64,000 bases of DNA from Lachnospiraceae bacterium (lineage in GTDB: Bacteria > Bacillota > Clostridia > Lachnospirales > Lachnospiraceae). A program made the translations under genes and the position numbers. The notes below the pieces were generated by a model. It did not search any database, was not told the origin of the DNA, and was given only the letters and a program-made list of their open reading frames with translations. The stretch is taken from assembly GCA_902363445.1 (NCBI GenBank), contig CABJAB010000004.1, forward strand, positions 186,001 through 250,000, written 5' to 3'. Below are positions 59,678 through 64,000 of this stretch, piece by piece. Position 1 is the first letter of the stretch. Each line of letters starts with the position of its first letter.

Positions 59678-61757
59678 TTCCGGAACCGTCCTTTTTCTCC
59701 TGCTTCAAGGTATACGGCTCTGAGATACTCAGTACAATATTGTCATCACTCACCTGGCTGACTGTGATCTCATTGTCGCCTTCCTTGAGCTTTACATCTG
59801 CCGCATAGAGCAGATTCTGTGAAACGCAGTTGGTTTCCAGTGCCTTTCCATTCACATAGATCACACTGTTCTTCGTATAGTTCCATCCAGTCACATAGAG
59901 TCCCTTATTCTGGAGCAGCACCCGGTTGATGCTGACCGGCTGCACCCCCATATGCAGGTCAGTCGCCTCATAGGGCATCTCTCCTTCAAACACGTCCTGA
60001 TCTCCGTAAAGGATATCATATTCCAGTATCTTCATATCATTCAGATACGTCTCTTCTTCCTCCGTGGTATGTGATGTCTTCTGAAGGTATGCCTGGTGGT
60101 AGCGGAACATCGTCCCTTTTTTAAGACCCGCCTTATCCATCACATAAGCCCCCAGCTGATATGCCTCCACGTTCCGGCTGGTCCTCGCAAGACCCATGTT
60201 GTCCCAGATGACATATTCCGTCTGGAACAAATCCCCATTCTCCAGCTTATCTTCCGTCAGATTCAAGCTGGGCAGATGATCTCCGTACATGACGAGGATA
60301 GTTTCCTCATCCCGACTTTCCAGATATGAGATCAGCTCTCCCACAAAGATATCCATTTCATGAATCTGTTCCACATAATATTCCATGGCGTTAGTCTCCC
60401 CCTCTGTGGGAAGCCCCGTCACCCGCACGGCAGGAGAATCCAATACCTTCTCCTGAGGATAAGAGCCATGCCCCTGTACGGAGATCGTATAGATCACATC
60501 CGCCCCGGAAGTGGAATTCAGTACCTTCGCGATCTGCTCTGTCAGAATCTCATCCTTCGCCCATCCCATATAAGTGGTATCATACCCTGTCATGTACTCC
60601 AGAGAGGTAAACGTATCAAATCCCAGCTGGGAAAACACCGTATGACGGTCATAGAAAGTACCGGAATTGTTGTGAATTGCCTGAGCATGATACCCAAGCT
60701 CTTTCAGGTCAAAACAGATGCTTTCGGAAACCTGTTTCTGCAGTACCGTTTTATAAGGATATTCTCCCGGCCCAAAGAAATCCAGATTCATGCCGGTGAT
60801 TACCTCAAACTCCGTGTTGGCGGTCCCCGCCCCCACAGAAGGCACCCACAGGTATCCGGAGGAATACTGTTCCATCAGCTTCCGGAAATTGGGAATCGGG
60901 TCTTCCGAGCATTCCATGTGAAGATACTTGAGCGGGTCGCTGAAAGATTCCAGCTGAAGGAAAATAATATTCGGCGTCTTTTCTGTCACCGCCACTCCCT
61001 GTTCATTGACCACATCCGGCCTGTTCTCCACAACGAGCGGAGCTGACACATGCTCCTCCGGAACGATTTCCTCCTTTTTGATTTCTTTGACCACTTCCGT
61101 ACTATAGTCCCCTGGTTTGCTGATTCCGGTATTGATGAGACTATTGGCAAAGCAATAGGAAAATCCATAATCCTGATATGCCTGAGCCAGATTGCCAAAC
61201 TGGTTCGCCAGGACCCCAGTGCTCTTCCCCACGCTGTTGATCCCCAAAAGCGCCATAAAAGAAAATACTACAAATATCAAAGACTTAATATAGGAAGGCT
61301 TCTTCTCTGAGCGGGGAAGCTTCCGGAACATGATGACCAATGCCACGAGAAGCGCAGCGACAGCTATGGCCAGAAGGACCAAATGCCACCAGGAGAGATA
61401 TTTTCCGGCCACCGCCATCGCATCCTTCGTCAGACGGAGGTCCGCCCCATTAAACGGCGTGACACGGCATCCCAGGAGCACAAAGTTCACAATTCCAAGA
61501 ATCAGCCAGATAACACTGATGACAGCTGAGAGAAACAGTTTTCTCCGGACCAGAAGAAGGAGCGAAAAGCTCCAGAATATGATACAGGTATTAAACAGAA
61601 AGATATGCGGCCTTGTGCCGACAAAAACAACCAGGCTGATAAAAGACCGCCTGGACAGCAGCTCTACAAAAAGATTCAGCAATATGGCTGCGAGAAAACA
61701 ACTGAGCAATGGATGCCGCGCCGTCTTCTTTTGAACATTCTCAAAAAATCCCCTCAT
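59670..61757 (-). CDS. LTA synthase-family sulfatase (membrane phosphoglycerol transferase)
   Basis: A 695-residue protein: five membrane segments in the first 190 residues, then an extracellular sulfatase-type domain (about 265-560). NIIFLQLESFSDP holds the metal-binding Glu, GAGTANTEFEV the catalytic Thr, and MYGDHLPSL the metal-binding Asp/His. A C-terminal beta domain of about 90 residues follows. Such enzymes polymerise glycerol phosphate or decorate glycans. Exact product unknown. AAAGGGTGGG precedes the ATG. Confidence 0.9.
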   Translation of the reverse strand: MRGFFENVQKKTARHPLLSCFLAAILLNLFVELLSRRSFISLVVFVGTRPHIFLFNTCIIFWSFSLLLLVRRKLFLSAVISVIWLILGIVNFVLLGCRVTPFNGADLRLTKDAMAVAGKYLSWWHLVLLAIAVAALLVALVIMFRKLPRSEKKPSYIKSLIFVVFSFMALLGINSVGKSTGVLANQFGNLAQAYQDYGFSYCFANSLINTGISKPGDYSTEVVKEIKKEEIVPEEHVSAPLVVENRPDVVNEQGVAVTEKTPNIIFLQLESFSDPLKYLHMECSEDPIPNFRKLMEQYSSGYLWVPSVGAGTANTEFEVITGMNLDFFGPGEYPYKTVLQKQVSESICFDLKELGYHAQAIHNNSGTFYDRHTVFSQLGFDTFTSLEYMTGYDTTYMGWAKDEILTEQIAKVLNSTSGADVIYTISVQGHGSYPQEKVLDSPAVRVTGLPTEGETNAMEYYVEQIHEMDIFVGELISYLESRDEETILVMYGDHLPSLNLTEDKLENGDLFQTEYVIWDNMGLARTSRNVEAYQLGAYVMDKAGLKKGTMFRYHQAYLQKTSHTTEEEETYLNDMKILEYDILYGDQDVFEGEMPYEATDLHMGVQPVSINRVLLQNKGLYVTGWNYTKNSVIYVNGKALETNCVSQNLLYAADVKLKEGDNEITVSQVSDDNIVLSISEPYTLKQEKKDGSGSS

Positions 61758-61897
61758 TTTCCCACCCTTTTTCCGATCGTTCTATAGAAGACTATAACAG
61801 ATTTTCCGCCCGATTCCTATAGGTGATTTTTACTAATTTCTTAGGTATTTCTTAGAATTCTCTGGAAAATCTTTATGCCGCGAAACGTCTGCTTTTC

Positions 61898-61926
61898 TTG
61901 ACATCCCCCGGAAATCCTTTTATAAT
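61898..61926 (+). promoter_or_regulatory. Consensus promoter before the DUF368 gene
   Basis: TTGACA (61898-61903) and TATAAT (61921-61926), exact consensus with a 17-base spacer. Confidence 0.88.
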
Positions 61927-61971
61927 AGGTTGCTGTATACTTTATTATTATGAACGCGAAAGGAAATGACT

Positions 61972-62856
61972 ATGAACTTCATTCTGGACATCATAAAAGG
62001 GGCGGTTATCGGCATTGCCAATGTCATCCCCGGCGTCAGCGGCGGAACTATGGCCGTATCCATGGGAATCTACAACAAGCTGATTTCTTCCATTACCCAT
62101 CTGTTCAAGCAGTTTAAAAAGAGTATCGCGACCTTGTTTCCGATTTTGCTTGGATGCGCCGTGGGAATCATCTGTTTCACGTACGCCATTAAATATCTTC
62201 TAAGCAATCAGCCCCTTCCCACCTGTCTTACGTTTCTCGGCCTTATCCTCGGCGGCGTGCCTATGCTGGTCCGGGAAATGAAGAAAGGAATCCGGAAAAA
62301 CCGCGGCGGCCGTGTAACTGCATTTAACATCGCAGCGTTTGTGATCTTGTTTGCCTTTGCGATCATCCTTCCTTTGCTGCAGGGCAGCGAAGACACCCTG
62401 AAAACACTTACCGCTACTCCCGGTACTGTCGTTCTGTTGTTTTTCCTCGGCGTCATCGCTTCTGCCACCATGGTGATTCCTGGTGTCAGCGGCTCTATGG
62501 TCCTCATGGTTCTCGGATACTATTACGGCGTGATCAATTCTATCACCAGCTTCGTGGATGCATTAAAGGCAGGTAACTGGTCAGCCGTCATGTCTCAGGC
62601 CGCCATCCTTGTGCCTTTCGGTATAGGGGCAATCCTGGGCATTTTCCTGATCTCCAAGATGATCGAATATCTGTTCGCAAAGCATACCGTTTCCACTTAT
62701 GCGGCGATTTTAGGCCTGATTCTTTCTTCACCCTTCGGAATTTTTTATAATACCAACGCACTTGCACACTTCTCCGTGGCCGGCCTTATCATCGGACTTA
62801 TACTCATGTTCGCCGGCGGCTATGCTACCTATATCATGGGAGAGAAAAATGCCTGA
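61972..62856 (+). CDS. DUF368 membrane protein (PopT-type undecaprenyl-phosphate translocase family)
   Basis: A 294-residue protein with about eight hydrophobic segments and the two DUF368 signature repeats, NVIPGVSGGTMAV (near 18) and MVIPGVSGSMVLM (near 175), which indicate an internal inverted duplication. DUF368 proteins have been shown to recycle undecaprenyl phosphate across the membrane in other bacteria. The second ATG (61972) is better spaced from AAAGGA than the one at 61966. It is followed 18 bases later by DAHP synthase. Confidence 0.88.
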   Translation: MNFILDIIKGAVIGIANVIPGVSGGTMAVSMGIYNKLISSITHLFKQFKKSIATLFPILLGCAVGIICFTYAIKYLLSNQPLPTCLTFLGLILGGVPMLVREMKKGIRKNRGGRVTAFNIAAFVILFAFAIILPLLQGSEDTLKTLTATPGTVVLLFFLGVIASATMVIPGVSGSMVLMVLGYYYGVINSITSFVDALKAGNWSAVMSQAAILVPFGIGAILGIFLISKMIEYLFAKHTVSTYAAILGLILSSPFGIFYNTNALAHFSVAGLIIGLILMFAGGYATYIMGEKNA

Positions 62857-62874
62857 TAAAAAGGAGGCCGTATC

Positions 62875-63903
62875 ATGAGCTTTGAATTCATCAGTAAGCT
62901 GCCGACTCCAGCCGAAATCCGCCATCAGTTCCCCTTGTCGGAACAACTCACCAAGGAAAAACACAGACGCGATCAGGAAATCCGTGACGTTCTCACCGGA
63001 AACAGTGATAAGTTTCTGGTCATCGTGGGGCCCTGTTCTGCCGATAATGAGGACTCTGTATGTGACTATGTATCCCGTTTGGTGAAGATTCAGGAGGATA
63101 CGAAAGACAGGCTGCTCATCGTTCCCCGCGTCTACACCAACAAACCCCGCACTACCGGCGAAGGCTACAAGGGCATTCTTCATCAGCCAAATCCGGAAAA
63201 AGCCCCCGATCTGTTTGAAGGGCTTTTGGCTATCCGTAAGCTGCATATGAGGGTTCTGCAGGAAAGCGGCCTTTCGGCTGCGGACGAGATGCTTTATCCG
63301 GAAAACTACCGGTATCTTTCAGATTTGTTGTCCTACGTGGCCGTAGGAGCCCGTTCCGTGGAAAACCAGCAGCACCGCCTCACCGTCAGCGGCATGGATG
63401 TGGGCGCCGGCATGAAGAATCCCACAAGCGGCGATTTTTCCGTTATGCTGAATTCCGTCATTGCCGCTCAGCATGGACATACCTTCATCTTCCGCGGCTG
63501 GGAAGTCCATACCGACGGAAATCCTTACGCCCATACCATCCTGCGAGGTGCGGTAAACAAGCACGGACAGAGTCAGCCTAACTACCATTATGAGGATCTG
63601 AGGCTGCTCTGCGACATGTACGCTAAACGAGATCTGCAGAATCCCGCCTGTATCGTGGATACCAACCATTCCAACTCCAACAAGCAGTACAAGGAACAGA
63701 TCCGGATCGTAAAAGAGGTTCTCCACAGCAGGCAGCATTCCCTGGATATCCGCAGCCTGGTAAAGGGAGTCATGATAGAAAGCTACATTGAACCTGGAAG
63801 CCAGAAGGTAGGAGGCCATATCTACGGCTGCTCCATCACGGATCCCTGCCTCGGATGGGAAGAATCCAGGCAGCTGATATACGATATCGCGGAATTGGCA
63901 TAA
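62875..63903 (+). CDS. 3-deoxy-7-phosphoheptulonate (DAHP) synthase, class I
   Basis: A 342-residue AroG/AroF-type enzyme joining PEP and erythrose-4-phosphate, the first step to aromatic amino acids. Conserved GPCSADNED (near 45), PRVYTNKPRTTGEGYKG, AVGARSVENQQHR and the final HIYGCSITDPCLGWEE are present. AAAAGGAGG precedes the ATG. The short N-terminal extension is of the type used for feedback control; which amino acid inhibits cannot be told. Confidence 0.95.
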   Translation: MSFEFISKLPTPAEIRHQFPLSEQLTKEKHRRDQEIRDVLTGNSDKFLVIVGPCSADNEDSVCDYVSRLVKIQEDTKDRLLIVPRVYTNKPRTTGEGYKGILHQPNPEKAPDLFEGLLAIRKLHMRVLQESGLSAADEMLYPENYRYLSDLLSYVAVGARSVENQQHRLTVSGMDVGAGMKNPTSGDFSVMLNSVIAAQHGHTFIFRGWEVHTDGNPYAHTILRGAVNKHGQSQPNYHYEDLRLLCDMYAKRDLQNPACIVDTNHSNSNKQYKEQIRIVKEVLHSRQHSLDIRSLVKGVMIESYIEPGSQKVGGHIYGCSITDPCLGWEESRQLIYDIAELA

Positions 63904-63931
63904 AAAAGCAGAATTCATTATAAAGGAACCG

Positions 63932-63973
63932 AAAAGGGCAAGCCCCCTCGATTTTTGGGGGCTTGCCCTTTTT
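63932..63973 (+). terminator. Terminator after DAHP synthase
   Basis: AAAAGGGCAAGCCCCC pairs fully with GGGGGCTTGCCCTTTT (16 pairs) and ends in TTTTT. Confidence 0.92.
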
Positions 63974-64000
63974 GCGTGCCGATGTGCAGCTGCAGATCAG

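Noticed and set aside
1..64000. CRISPR arrays, insertion sequences or rRNA genes
   Set aside because: No regularly spaced repeats, transposase frames or rRNA sequence were found; the only repeat clusters are short palindromes and operator repeats.

Overview
The window is about 64 kb of chromosome from an anaerobic, endospore-forming member of the Clostridia, most likely a Lachnospiraceae species. The evidence is a ferredoxin-linked 2-oxoacid oxidoreductase, ATP-type PEP carboxykinase, T-box leaders on aminoacyl-tRNA synthetase operons, a fused OpuC-type permease/binding protein, a SleC-type cortex-lytic enzyme and Firmicutes-style Shine-Dalgarno and sigma-A signals. Species cannot be fixed from sequence alone.

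Layout. 1-5.9 kb (minus): an aminotransferase, an Asp/Glu racemase and a complete KorABCD + SucCD operon that would turn 2-oxoglutarate into succinate with ATP and reduced ferredoxin. 6-15 kb: antiporter with a divergent LysR regulator, pckA, leuS under a Leu T-box, galK, tRNA-Thr. 15-21 kb: a CNNM/CorC transporter and a Cys T-box operon cysE-cysS-mrnC-rlmB, then ispF. 21-31 kb: OpuC osmolyte transporter, tRNA-Gly, small envelope and accessory genes, tRNA-Val and tRNA-Met, two lipid-phosphate genes. 31-37.7 kb: carAB with a CPBP protease, and sleC. 37.7-49.7 kb: a tail-only phage-like block. 49.7-56.4 kb: phoPR, pstS and pstCAB-phoU with repeated Pho boxes. 56.5-64 kb: D,D-carboxypeptidase, galE, a cobalamin riboswitch with a long terminated downstream RNA, an LtaS-like synthase, a DUF368 lipid transporter and DAHP synthase.

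The most notable system is the 37.7-49.7 kb block. On the minus strand it holds an activator-like protein, tail terminator, tail tube, two assembly proteins, a small zinc-ribbon protein, tape measure, distal tail protein, Gp37-like protein, fibre, holin and amidase. Upstream lies a switch made of two small HTH regulators, an ImmA-type protease and paired palindromic operators. No terminase, portal, capsid or integrase gene is present. This is the composition of a non-contractile (F-type) tailocin, a headless flexible phage tail used as a bacteriocin.

The second notable element is at 59.16-59.58 kb. A well-formed cobalamin riboswitch is followed by about 230 nt of structured RNA and a strong intrinsic terminator before any convincing gene, so it may control a small RNA.
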